DNA from: Siderastrea radians
Taxonomy: Eukaryota; Cnidaria; Anthozoa; Scleractinia; Rhizangiidae
Direction: 5' to 3'
NCBI GenBank assembly: GCA_964017195.1
Contig: OZ024887.1
Span: forward strand, 63,266,811-63,330,810
DNA length: 64,000 nt
Of the stretch, positions 13,500-23,600 are shown piece after piece. Positions within the stretch are counted from its first letter, which is position 1; each line of letters begins with the position of its first letter. Position numbers and translations under genes: made by a program. Below the pieces are notes generated by a model, which worked only from the letters and a program-made list of their open reading frames with translations, did not search any database and was not told where the DNA came from.

Positions 13500-14453
13500 G
13501 TTTAAATTCGGCCGGAATAGAGTTAATGTCATACATTTGGTTGTCAATAAACAGGCTTCGGTTGATGACTTTAGCTTCTCGTCCCTTTTCCTTTGCGACA
13601 AACATAGCTTTAATTAAAGATCTTCTTTCCTCTTGTATTGCCCGAGCATAATCTTTGGTGATGTAGGCGTTTCATACCTTTCGGATCTTTTTAGCCGATT
13701 TTTGACTGATAGAACTTGTTCTGTGTGTTCTCGGCTAACAAATCTAGCGATTATCGGTCGCGGGCGCGGTGGCGTAGAGTTGTCTTGATCAGTTTGGGAC
13801 GCTGTTTTACCGACACAGTGTACTGCATGAAACTTGATATTTTCGGTGTTTAACTTTAGCTCATTCTCTATTATATCATAAACTATGTCCCAACAATTTT
13901 CCTCTCTTGCTTCTGGAATGTTCATGATTTTCAGATTTTCTCTTCTGGTGTAGTTCTCTAAAGCGATAAGTTTTTCTTGGGTCTCTTTGAGTGATGGTCG
14001 CATTTGATTATTGTCAGCACGAATTTGCTTTATCTCCGCTTGAAGTTCTTGGGTGGTCGATGTATGCTTGTCTAGCATGTCCTGGTGAGATCTTTTTGAA
14101 TCTTTATTCGTTTTCGCCTCCTGCTGGACGTCTTCGATCACTGCCCACACGTGCTCGGGGGATTTTTCGATCTCTTTGATATTGACTTTGACACCATCAA
14201 TTTGTTCTTTGAACTCGCACCTTAGTTCGGACATTTGAGAGTGCATTTGTGAGAAATTGTCTTCCATTCTTGATTCTGTGGAGATTAGTTTGTCCATGAT
14301 GATCCTCAAGGATACTTGGTCTTCGGAATCCTTGCCCGAACTCATTTCTGTTTTTTCTTGGCTCTTTAGTCTATTTCTCTTCGGAGACGGGTTTTCTAGA
14401 CAACTCGGCGAGCGAACCTGCCGTTTCGACATCAAAAAGTTAGAATAACGCAC
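13500..14453 (-). pseudogene. LINE ORF1 protein, frameshifted near its C-terminus
   Basis: The open frame from 14453 to 13614 gives 279 residues: a basic, Ser-rich N-terminus, a long heptad-like region (SQMHSQMSELRCEFKEQ and onward), then LENYTRRENLKIMNIPE, typical of the L1 ORF1 RRM-like domain. Near 13670 the natural frame shifts. The C-terminal segment (YITKDYARAIQEERR ...) continues in another frame to about 13500. Known members bind the element RNA as trimers. The frameshift inference rests on the charged, L1-like continuation in the second frame. Confidence 0.75.
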
Positions 14454-14639
14454 ACGGTATTTTCCATATTAAGCTCTTGTTATTTCAGTTTTCGGCGGCG
14501 CTTTTTTTTCGAATGTCGCAGCCTATCTGGGCTTCCCCGGAGCGAAAATTTACGCAGCTCGTACAACGCGTCCGTCGGCCATCTTGGCTTTCACACCTGC
14601 CATTTTTCAAACTCATGATTCGGAATACTTGACGATTAG

Positions 14640-15400
14640 TATTAAACATCGATAAAAATTGTTATCGGAAAACCGATCGCTAAATCGATAACTATCGCTA
14701 TCAATTACGTAAACGTTATCGATTGTATCGATCAATCGATAAAAATCGATACTCACAACTCTTCTGGTAATTTCTGTTATCGATTTTATCGATGGATGTC
14801 GATCGTACATGTCTTTAATTTCTGGCGTTGATTTTGTTTTTAAAAGACTTGTAATCGCAGTAAAATGATTACGGTGTCTTTGTTCACAAGTAGAACTGTA
14901 TTTAAATTTCAGTAAATGTGGTTTATTAAGCTGACAGGATAACTGTGCTGTATCGACTCGACATGTATCTGCGAAAGTGACATCTGGGCTAAACCCGATA
15001 TCAGAGCTTACAGTGATTTAGTAGAAACAAAAGGGAAAACGTAGACAAGGTTGCTACATGCTCAAAACCACAGTTTATTCCAATTAAAATCAGTTCGTGG
15101 GTCCTTCGTTTTTGACATTGTTCCATTGCAACGTTAGTCTGCCATCAGTTCTTTAAGTGTTGTTTTATGAGTAGAAAAGATATAGAAGTTTTATCTTATA
15201 GTAATGATTGACAAAACTGGTTATAGAAGTTGTCGTTATTACTAAAGCTCACATATTTCGACACAAGTGTTACCGAAAAAATCGAGAATTCTCGATAAAA
15301 TCGATAAATAACAATCTCTCACAACAAATCTGTTTTTCATTTTTTATCGATTTCCGATACAATCAACTCATTTCAGTATCCGAATGTTATCGATCAGTAA
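14640..15400. repeat. Cluster of TATCGAT/ATCGATAA motifs
   Basis: Between 14647 and 14800, and again at 15285-15395, the palindromic core ATCGAT and its TTATCGAT / ATCGATAAAA variants recur many times in both orientations, with ordinary AT-rich sequence between. A further TTATCGATTTTATCG is at 16084. This could be the sub-terminal repeat region of an old DNA transposon, or clustered DRE-like sites. No coding sequence was seen. Confidence 0.5.
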
Positions 15401-15427
15401 TGGTAAATTTTAATTGGACTGAGTGGA

Positions 15428-15531
15428 GTACAATTCAGGGCCGGAGTAATCGGGCGAGTAATTTTAAATCAGCCGAGCGCGTAGCGCAAGGACGATTTGA
15501 AATTACGAGCACGATTACCCCTGAATTGTAC
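15428..15531. repeat. Short foldback element
   Basis: The ends are near-perfect inverted repeats: GTACAATTCAGGG at the left and CCCTGAATTGTAC at the right. The arms continue inward (AGTAATCG / CGATTAC; AAATC / GATTT) around a GC-rich loop. About 104 bp and non-coding. Confidence 0.7.
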
Positions 15532-15540
15532 GACACGAAG

Positions 15541-16020
15541 TCCAGTTACCACTGAATTAATCGTATCTACAAGAAAATGCGATATTAGAAAATATACGTG
15601 CCCTTTGCCGGGGGATGAATTTTTAATTATCAGTTTTGCAAGGGGTGGAGAAACAGCAAAAAAAACCCATTTCAGTGCACCTGATTGACGTGCGCGCAGC
15701 GTAGTTGTCCAATTGCAGCTATCCAATTACAAAAAGTTCACATTGGACAGCTGAAATTCGACCCCCACGTGATCACCAAGTCCAGTTACCACTGAATTAA
15801 TCGTATCTACAAGAAAATGCGAGATTAGAAAATATACGTGCCCTTCGCCGGGGGATGTATTTTAATTATCAGTTTTGCAAGGGGTGGAGAAACAGCAAAA
15901 AAAAACCCATTTCAGTGCACCTGATTGACGTGCGCGCAGCGTAGTTGTCCAATTGCAGCTATCCAATTACAAAAAGTTCAAATTGGACAGCTGAAATTCG
16001 ACCCCCACGTGATCACCATC
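15541..16020. repeat. Tandem duplication, two 240-bp units
   Basis: The sequence from 15541 (TCCAGTTACCACTGAATTAA) to 15780 recurs at 15781-16020 with only a few differences, including a 1-bp length change in a T run. The units adjoin directly, so this is a recent tandem duplication. Confidence 0.9.
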
Positions 16021-16215
16021 CAATTACGTATCAAATAGTCGCGCGGAGAACCAATCACAATCGAGCATTTTGTTATAGAGACGATTATCGATTTTATCGC
16101 TTGCCCAGGACGGGCATAATTCTAGAGCTTTTAAGTTATTCTAGAGCCCTCGGTGCTGTGGCTGTCAGCCTGTCGCAAAAGTCGATACCCATTTCCCATT
16201 ACAACGGGAAACAAA

Positions 16216-16965
16216 TTATTTTTTAAAGTTCACTTTCATAAACCAGGAGAAATCTATAGGCTTAAGAATGTCCTCGTACAACAAGGCAAGTTTCTTCTTT
16301 TTCAGTTTTTTAGCGGCATCAGTGAGTCGAGGGTCGTTTTGTAATTTAGATATTTCAACCGTTTTCGCACACGGCGAGCTTGGTAGGCGAACTCGAGGCT
16401 CTAATCCAAGCTTAAGGCTGATCCCTTTTCGTCCACCGGCTCGCTCTCCCAACTGCTTGCTGAGGTGCTTGGCTGGACCTGCTGCTTCTGTAGCTGCTGT
16501 TTTTGTGGATAATTCCAGGTTTTCATACCTTTCTAACCCAATCAAAGCTGCTGTTAAGCTTGGAAAATTTTCCATGTTAACTGAAACACTAGAGTCTTTC
16601 CTATTCACTGTGAAGGGATTCGGCGCGTTCGCAAGGCCAAGTCGGGGCTGCTGAACATCAAACTTGTGAAGGTTCGCCTGTCGTTGACTAACTGGACTGT
16701 CCAGTTGATACTTGAGCTCCGCCTCCTTTGCTGTAAAAGTTTTTGCCGGTTTTCTTTCTTGATTAGTCTTAGCATCTACAGCTGTGAATGATTCCAGCTT
16801 TTCTTGCTTTTCCAACTCCATCAAAACTGCTGACAAGCTGGGGAAATTGTCGATGTCGATTGAAACACCTCTGGATTTTTTCTTCACCGTGAAGGTTGAC
16901 GGCTCGCTCGTGAGACGGACTCGAGCCAGGCCTTCAGCGAGCTTTTGAGCGATCGCTAGTTCCAT
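16216..16965 (-). CDS. Unrecognised protein with VS-x-FPSL repeats, paralogue A
   Basis: A 249-residue open frame that I do not recognise. It contains two copies of a ~28-residue motif, GVSIDIDNFPSLSAVLMELE and SVSVNMENFPSLTAALIGLE, separated by ~80 variable residues. A conserved basic C-terminal block follows: ISKLQNDPRLTDAAKKL, then KKLALLYEDILKPIDF. A paralogue with the same motif and C-terminal block lies at 20072-20517 in the opposite orientation. Upstream in another frame (about 17080-17015) is a further motif-like piece (LIQLEKQEKPELLKITERK), so the N-terminus may have been lost to a frameshift. The ATG at 16965 is the first in frame. No signal peptide or membrane segment is visible. 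Conservation between the paralogues suggests that it was, or is, a coding gene. Confidence 0.6.
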   Translation of the reverse strand: MELAIAQKLAEGLARVRLTSEPSTFTVKKKSRGVSIDIDNFPSLSAVLMELEKQEKLESFTAVDAKTNQERKPAKTFTAKEAELKYQLDSPVSQRQANLHKFDVQQPRLGLANAPNPFTVNRKDSSVSVNMENFPSLTAALIGLERYENLELSTKTAATEAAGPAKHLSKQLGERAGGRKGISLKLGLEPRVRLPSSPCAKTVEISKLQNDPRLTDAAKKLKKKKLALLYEDILKPIDFSWFMKVNFKK

Positions 16966-17159
16966 GGCTGCGACAGATTTTGATTTTCTTATAAATTTTG
17001 GCGGCCTTTCGTTCTGTGATTTTCAGTAACTCTGGCTTTTCTTGTTTTTCTAATTGTATCAACTGCTGCCTACTAGTCCGAGAACGAGTTGACACGGAGG
17101 AGACTGAATAAACCCTCGCCAGTGCTAGTCAACTTTCAACTTAAAAAAAAAAGGAACAC

Positions 17160-17400
17160 ATTTGTTGCTTCTCTAATCTCAAAGTACTTCAAATTCTTTT
17201 GCGTACTTTTACACCTCCTGACGTCACTGTATGGGTCCACGAAATCTCAGGTTTCAAAATCTATTGCGTAGTTTTACACCACTTGCCGTCCCTGTCTCAC
17301 AATTACGTAGTTTTGCACCTAATTGCGTTAACTCTTTTCCGTCAAGAGTTGTATTTTCCCGACGTTGAAGTCGGGAACCATTGAGCCACTTGTGACGTCA
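17160..17400 (-). repeat. Inverted copies of the TGACGTCA repeat unit
   Basis: TTTTACACCTCCTGACGTCA at 17207-17226 is the reverse complement of the unit in the array at 18440-19925, and TGACGTCA recurs at 17393. The units upstream of paralogue A therefore face the opposite way from those upstream of paralogue B. Confidence 0.6.
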
Positions 17401-19036
17401 TCATTTTTGACGTAACCAGATTGTTTTGATAAGCAGCTAGCACAGCAAGGACAGATCCATCCATACGTGTGTCCGTTTTGAATATCGACCAAATTCTGGC
17501 AGAGCTATACCAGAAAAACGTGTCCAATTTTGGTTGCAAAGTTGGTGGTAAAATAGGCCAAGTCACCTAGTTGATCAATGTTCCATTTCCAGGTTTTTAG
17601 AAGGACTGAGGCCAAAACTTTTCCAGTGGATAGAAAGATGATAAAGGGTAGAAGACAAAGAGAAAAGAAAGGGAGAGAAAAAGGAAAGCAAAAGAAGCGA
17701 GAAAAAATTAGAAATGAATCAGCAAAAAAAAAAATTTGGCTTATGCGCATGCGTGAAAGCAAAATAATGTACAATTTACAACAGAAGCTGGCTCATAATT
17801 GAGCTAAAATGTAAGAAAACGCTTTTGTAGCAAAGTTTAGTGGCATTTGGCATCATAGCACTTCAAAAACCGCTTTAGCGGTAAAAAATGCGTTTTTCTA
17901 AGGGAAAAACGCTGACGGTAAGGGGTTAATAATAATAACAATAATAATAAAAATGCATTTCGTTATGGAAAGACTATCATCTACTGTGCATTACAATGCT
18001 AAAAATACAAAAAAAACCAGATCAACCTTAAAAAGTTCATAATTATACAAAAAAAAAACGCTACAAGTGAGCTTCTTTGAATAAATGAGTTTCGGTCGGA
18101 CGCTTAAATGTTTTCTGACGGCTTGCGGCAAACTTCGTTTTGTAACTTAGTAGGTAGCCGCAGTTCAGGCACGGTAATCAAGTGTCAGGTTAATAGTAAT
18201 CGTAGCACTCGCAAGTAGATTTTTTTGTTGGAATGCAACGAATAAGCAGACTCTCCTTTACGCTCAGTAGCTCTGATATACTGTATTTCAAACTGCCATG
18301 AATTGAAAATGCTATGAATTGCTTTGAATAGTCTATAATGAGGGCAACTTAAAAAGTTATTCGGGAGTGGCCAGCCAATGTCGTTTTGATAAAACAGGTG
18401 TCACAGAAATAGATCAGGTGCCGGTTGTTTAACACCTGACTGTAATTAAAAAGTATTCAGGTATTAAAATTTCTGACGTCAATGAACTATTAATATATAT
18501 TCACAGTTAAAACAAGTATTTGAAACCTAAAATTGCATTGATCATCAGGCAGGAAGTGCTGAACTACGGCAACTGATTTTTGTAAGTTGTACATTTCACG
18601 GCAAAAGGCAGGGGAAAAGGAATTAAGCAACCGGCAAAAGATTTAATACCTGGTATTACATTGACGTCAGGAACTACGCAATAGATTTTATAGTTGGTAA
18701 TAAATTGATGTCAGAAGGTCCTAAACTTTGGAATAGATTTGAATACTTGGGATGATTTTGACGTCAGAAGGGGTTAAACTATGTAATAGATTTTAATACC
18801 TGGTATTACATTGACGTCAGGAGGTCCTAAACTTCGGAACAGATTTGAATTCTTGGTCCTATATTGGTGTCGGAAGCTGTTTAACAACCAGCAATAGATT
18901 CTACTATAGTATAACGCTAAATTTTGGCGTAATCCAATTGGTCGAAATCGATCACGTGACGCTATAGTGTCTCTCCTCAGCGGGCGCCATAGTGCTCGTT
19001 TTTGGCAATTTTCGCTCAACATTTAGCGTTGTACAA

Positions 19037-19220
19037 TAAAAACAATAGAGTCTTTCTGTCTCAGGCCCTATGTTTGATAGGTTCCCTCGGAAATTTGATT
19101 TTCAAACTTCATATTAGCCCTCGAACTAATTTCTCGGGCTAATATTTGTTGTGAACATCAAATTTCCTCGGGCAACCTATCACACTAAAGTGCCTTCGAC
19201 CGAAAAAACTTTATTGTTTA
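19037..19220. repeat. Foldback element inside the minisatellite
   Basis: GATAGGTTCCCTCGGAAATT (19076) is matched in inverse by the stretch ending CCTCGGGCAACCTATC (19181), and the outer arms pair AACAATAGAGTCTTT with the complement of AAACTTTATTGTTT. It interrupts the ~52-bp array. Confidence 0.6.
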
Positions 19221-19470
19221 AATAGTGCCTTCGACAAAAGAACTCTATTGTTTAAATAGTACATTGTCGTCAGGAGGTGCACAACCGGCAACAGATTTAA
19301 TACCTGGTATAACATTGACGTCACGAAGTGCTAAACTACGCAACAGATTTAATACCTGGTATCACATTGACGTCAAGAGGTGCTAAACTACGCAACAGAT
19401 TTAATACCTGGTATTACATTGACGTCAGGAGGTGAAACCTTGGCACTTGATTTAATGCCTGGTATTACAC

Positions 19471-19542
19471 TAGCCTGTGAACAGGCTCCACAGCGGCGAA
19501 AAAGTGCGAAAATAAATCAGCAGAGAGCCTGTTCACAGGCTA
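19471..19542. mobile_element. 72-bp miniature MITE with 9-bp target duplication
   Basis: Perfect 18-bp terminal inverted repeats, TAGCCTGTGAACAGGCTC and GAGCCTGTTCACAGGCTA, are flanked by GTATTACAC at 19462-19470 and 19543-19551. Removing the element and one duplication restores a normal minisatellite unit with ~52-bp spacing between TGACGTCA sites. It shares the TAGCCTG terminus and 9-bp duplication with the element at 51587-51777. Confidence 0.9.
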
Positions 19543-20071
19543 GTATTACACTGACGTCAGGAGGTGTAAAGTTACGGCAATACATCTTATATTTGGTATT
19601 CCATTGACGTCAGAAGGTCCTAAACTTCGAAATAGATTTGAATGCTTGGCATGATATTGACGTCAAACTATGTAACAGATTTTAATACCTGGTATTACAT
19701 TGACGTCTGGAGGTGCTAAACTTCGAAATAGATTTGAATACTTGGTATTATATTGACGTCAGAAGGTTCTAAACTTAGCAAAGTAGATTCCAATACTTGG
19801 AATTGTATTGATGTCGGAAGTTGTTAAACAGCCAGCAATAGATACTAACAGTACATTGTCGCCAGGAGTTGTCGAACAACCAATGTATTTTAAAACTTGG
19901 TATTATTACATTGACGTTAGTCTTTATACAAAACTACCAGCGGTTTTCAATGGCTGTTTGGGACTATAAAAACTATTACTGCCAATTTATCTTTCATTTC
20001 CATGGTAATCGGGACTAGCCAAGGAATATCTTTTACATTAAAATTTTCAGTACCAACAGAAGTTTCCAGCC

Positions 20072-20517
20072 ATGAGTGTTTCAATTGACATCGAAAATTT
20101 CCCTAACTTGTCATCAGTTCTTATGGAATTAGCAAAGCAAGAAATTGTGGCGTCACTGACAGTCATGGAAAACAATACTGCCAAACCTTATAAACAAGAA
20201 ATAAAATCAAAATCTCTAGATCTCTCAGCCATGGAGTTAGGGCCACCGCACAAGCTGGAAGGTTCGGCCAGAAGACGCCTGGAAGGAATCACCAGTCACA
20301 AACTTGGTGAGGAGCTGCTCCGTATTCGCCATTCAAGTGCGCCTTGTTCCAAATTGTTTCATATTACTAAATTGCAAAAAGACCCTCGACTTACTGAATT
20401 AAAGCTGCCAAAAAACTGAACATCAAGAAACTCGCCTTGTTGTACGAGGACATTTTCAAGTCTTTGGATTTTTATTCCATGCTTCATGAAAGACGAAGAC
20501 AAGTGGTAGAACTTTAA
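20072..20517 (+). pseudogene. Unrecognised protein, paralogue B, frameshifted
   Basis: The open frame starts MSVSIDIENFPNLSSVLMEL, matching the repeat motif of the minus-strand ORF at 16216-16965. It continues to HITKLQKDPRLTE near 20400. There the frame changes by a small indel; the conserved C-terminal block KKLALLYEDIFKSLDF follows in another frame, ending at TAA 20515-20517. Only one copy of the motif is present, against two in paralogue A. A pyrimidine-rich ATTTTCAG precedes at 20043-20050, so this could be a last exon. Function unknown. The frameshift may make it a pseudogene, or may be an assembly error. Confidence 0.55.
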
Positions 20518-20589
20518 AAACTGTGCGAGACGAAGCGTTAGAAGTGAAACTGTGCTGTAATTCTTTAAAGTTGACTGTACAACAAATAA

Positions 20590-20695
20590 AATACCCATCT
20601 CGAATAAACGCCGGTACCTCAAATAAACGCCGGGGGCGTTTATTTTAAACTCGGCCCTGTAGACCCGGCGTTTAATCGAGAAAATACGGTACATG
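20590..20695. repeat. Foldback element with AAACGCCGG motifs
   Basis: AATAAACGCCGG recurs at 20602 and 20621, and the complementary CGGCGTTTAATCGAG is at 20669-20683. It lies immediately downstream of paralogue B. Confidence 0.5.
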
Positions 20696-20699
20696 ATTA

Positions 20700-23600
20700 C
20701 GAGATTATGTGTTCAAATTAACCTTTAAGTTAGTTGTGACAGGTGATAAAATTCGAATAAACTGTATGACAAAATATAACATGTTACCACAAGCCGGTTT
20801 CGGTTAGATTTTGTCGCGAAAAGAAAACAAGGGCCATGAGATTTCAGTGTACAACTCCAGTTACATTATAAAGATCGTTGAAAACCTAGAATTCTAAAAA
20901 TTAAGAGGTTGACGTCATTGCCATCGAAGTTGCCTTTCTGCGTTTGAAATTAATGACGAGACTGCGATCCAGGATTAAGTACCAGGTCACCGAGTTGAAT
21001 AAATAACAGGCAAAAAATATTTGAATCACATTCACGATTTAAGAGTACGATTTGGGTAAAAAATTAATGTACTAAAAACGATTTGCATAGAAAATAAGCT
21101 GCCAGGTTTGCAGTCTATATATAGACAACAGTCACTGCTCATAAATCAGATTAATATTCACAGCTGTTAACAAAACCCGAGAGATTCTTTGGTGAGCTGA
21201 CTTTCCAACCTAATCCAAATCAGCGGGTTTGATATCAGTTACGCAGACTATCTCTCGCTCCTCCTTCCGCGTTTGTTCCAGGCTGAATTGTTCCCCATAA
21301 CAGTCATTAAGAATAACATGAGAGTCCAAATGTGGCATACCTTTAAACGTGTCAAAAAGGGGTGAAGAGGGTCAAACGGTCTCAAATTTTCATTTTCAAA
21401 GATTCAGAAGCTCCCATTGCTATCACATAACCTTTTTTTTTTGAAATAGTCAACCAGTGAGAACAATGTGAAAAACCACAATAATTAAGTTTAAGTTGAC
21501 GTCGGTGATAACTTTAATTTAAGGCTTTTGCAGAGTGTAACGGGGAAATTTTCAAAGGAATAATATAAGAACTCTCCAAAGAAAAATAACCTCCAAGACA
21601 CTGTTAACGTTAAACGCTGGGTTGAAATCGTCGAGTTTTCTCTTAATAACCGTCAAAATATTAACAGCAGTATGTGCTCTGCTCTTCGCCTTCTTGCCTA
21701 CAGCCTCAGAAAGCAGCATGGAAAAGATGGCAAAAAACACACGTTTCTCTTGAAATAAAATCGTCCTTGGTAAGTCAATTAGGTAAGTGAAGAACATTTT
21801 TCATTACCTAATGTTGTGTTGTCTAAAATCAGGAGATACACGGTGACTGAGAACAGAAGCAAGATTTTAAGCTTCTTAGAATACATTACATTGTATTGGT
21901 TATCGTTTATGCTTTTTACCAGACAAAGTTTTTTCAACTGAGCGCATAATTTTAGAGGAGTTCAAAATTAAAAGAAAGCTATAACAGTCCGCAAAGCGGA
22001 CGGCGGTCAAACGCACGCTCGGTTCACGCCAAAATTTGGTCGGAAAAAAAAAGGAGAAACGGACAGGAAAATTTTTAGTTCGAGGTCAAAGCGTTCGTAC
22101 GTATACGGATATGATGAAGCCTGGTGCTAAATGTTTTCCCGTCGGACATCACATGACGAAATCAGAATTGCCTCTAATTAATTGTTGATTAGGATAGTGT
22201 GATTCTGACAACTAGCACTGGGCTTTCGAAGAAACATTCGCTTTTATTACTTTGTTTGCTTTCATTATGTACATGTACATAAAGAGATCGCTTACGTGAT
22301 ATTTCTGTCCTTAGGCCATTAGTCCCAAATTAGGACAACTGAGGTGTAACGAGGAATATTTGATTTCCGTCCGCAAAAAACTGGATTTCCTTTTGATTGA
22401 TTCATATAAGGAAGCACAGAGTCACATGTTGCATTTTGTGAAAGTAAATTGTGACTAACCCACCCATCCTTTAAGCATTTCCCGTCCGATATACCACGCA
22501 AGTAAGTGGTGCTTTAACAGGCACTCTGGCTGGCTATTCAAACACCGTATATCCTTTGCTTTTCATCTCCAAATAAAACAAAATGGCCTCCCGCGATCGC
22601 CTCTCGCAAGCTTTTGCGCATTTGACAGATAATATTTGGGAGTGGGTATTCATGTATTGGTAAATGTCCACCCGCCAGAATCCTCTGCACTTCGGTGAAG
22701 GGGACAAAGAATAGACGTTCGTGAACGCTTGCGTTAGTTTTATTCATTTGACAATTTTGCCTTCTTTCTCGCGTTAATTTCCTTTACTGTAATCAATTTT
22801 TGCGTTCAATTCGCGTTCATACAAAGACCTTAATAAACACAAGCGTTATAATTGCCTATATCTAAGTTAATATTTCGGGTGATGGTTGCGCCAACTAAAC
22901 AAAGATCCCATATAATCATTGTTAAAATAGAGAAGAGGACACAGTTCCCGATATTGTGGTCTATAGCCTATTCCCATCACAAACATTAGTTCGAAGGGTG
23001 TCTGGTAAGATCGTGAGTGGAACAATTAACGCTCAGTGCTATGGACGCCTTTCCATGCCAAAGTCTGATCTCAACTCCCAATAAAAACATAAGGCGCATT
23101 TCAGCATTTTCAGTATAAATTTTCCTCCGCGTATTTCTTGAATTCCGGAGGAAACGGATATAGTTAAGCGAAGATGCTTTAGTTGTTACTTGTGGTGGAA
23201 TCTTCCGATAATGACACCGGAACTTTTTAAGTATATGTAAGAAAACGAAATTTAATTTACTGAATTCTGCGCCTGATCCACTGGGAAGTTTAAGAGTCAG
23301 TTACATCAGTATTTCCTATTAACAGAAGTTGCTCTTTACAAAAAGAAAGAAAAAACGAGATACTTTTTATAAAGTGAGTATTTTAAGAGATTACCGACGA
23401 GGTCAAGCGAATTCACGAAAAATCGCTCATCGGTACGACACTTATTTAAATTTGTTTTCTAACCTGTAAGAAACTGTTTAAAAACAGTCGCTAGTCCTAG
23501 TTAATTTTATGCAAAATATGGAATCGAAATGCCAATATTAGAAAGATGGCAGGATTGTTATATTTTCGCACCCAAGACTGTGTACCATGCGTACGGGGCA

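Larger units (their letters stand above)
9301..14605 (-). mobile_element. Near full-length LINE retrotransposon (L1/Tx1-like)
   Basis: The element reads on the minus strand, with its 5' end near 14605 and an A-tail at 9301-9309 (T run on the plus strand). It is flanked by an 11-bp direct repeat TTCAAACTCAT at 9290-9300 and 14606-14616, the expected target-site duplication of target-primed reverse transcription. It has the two-ORF layout: coiled-coil ORF1, then ORF2 with APE-type endonuclease, reverse transcriptase and a C-terminal zinc knuckle. About 5.3 kb, apparently not 5' truncated. Frameshifts in both ORFs make it inactive now. The intact duplication suggests a fairly recent insertion. 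Confidence 0.9.
18440..19925 (+). repeat. Interrupted ~52-bp minisatellite carrying TGACGTCA
   Basis: The unit consensus is TTTAATACCTGGTATTACAT followed by TGACGTCAGGAGGTGCTAAA and CTACGCAACAGA. Exact TGACGTCA palindromes (the CRE/ATF consensus) occur at 18474, 18662, 18759, 18812, 19316, 19368, 19420, 19552, 19605, 19658 and 19754, mostly 52-53 bp apart, with degenerate copies between. A foldback element near 19037-19220 and a 72-bp MITE at 19471-19542 interrupt it. It lies between two divergent paralogous ORFs. Confidence 0.85.
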
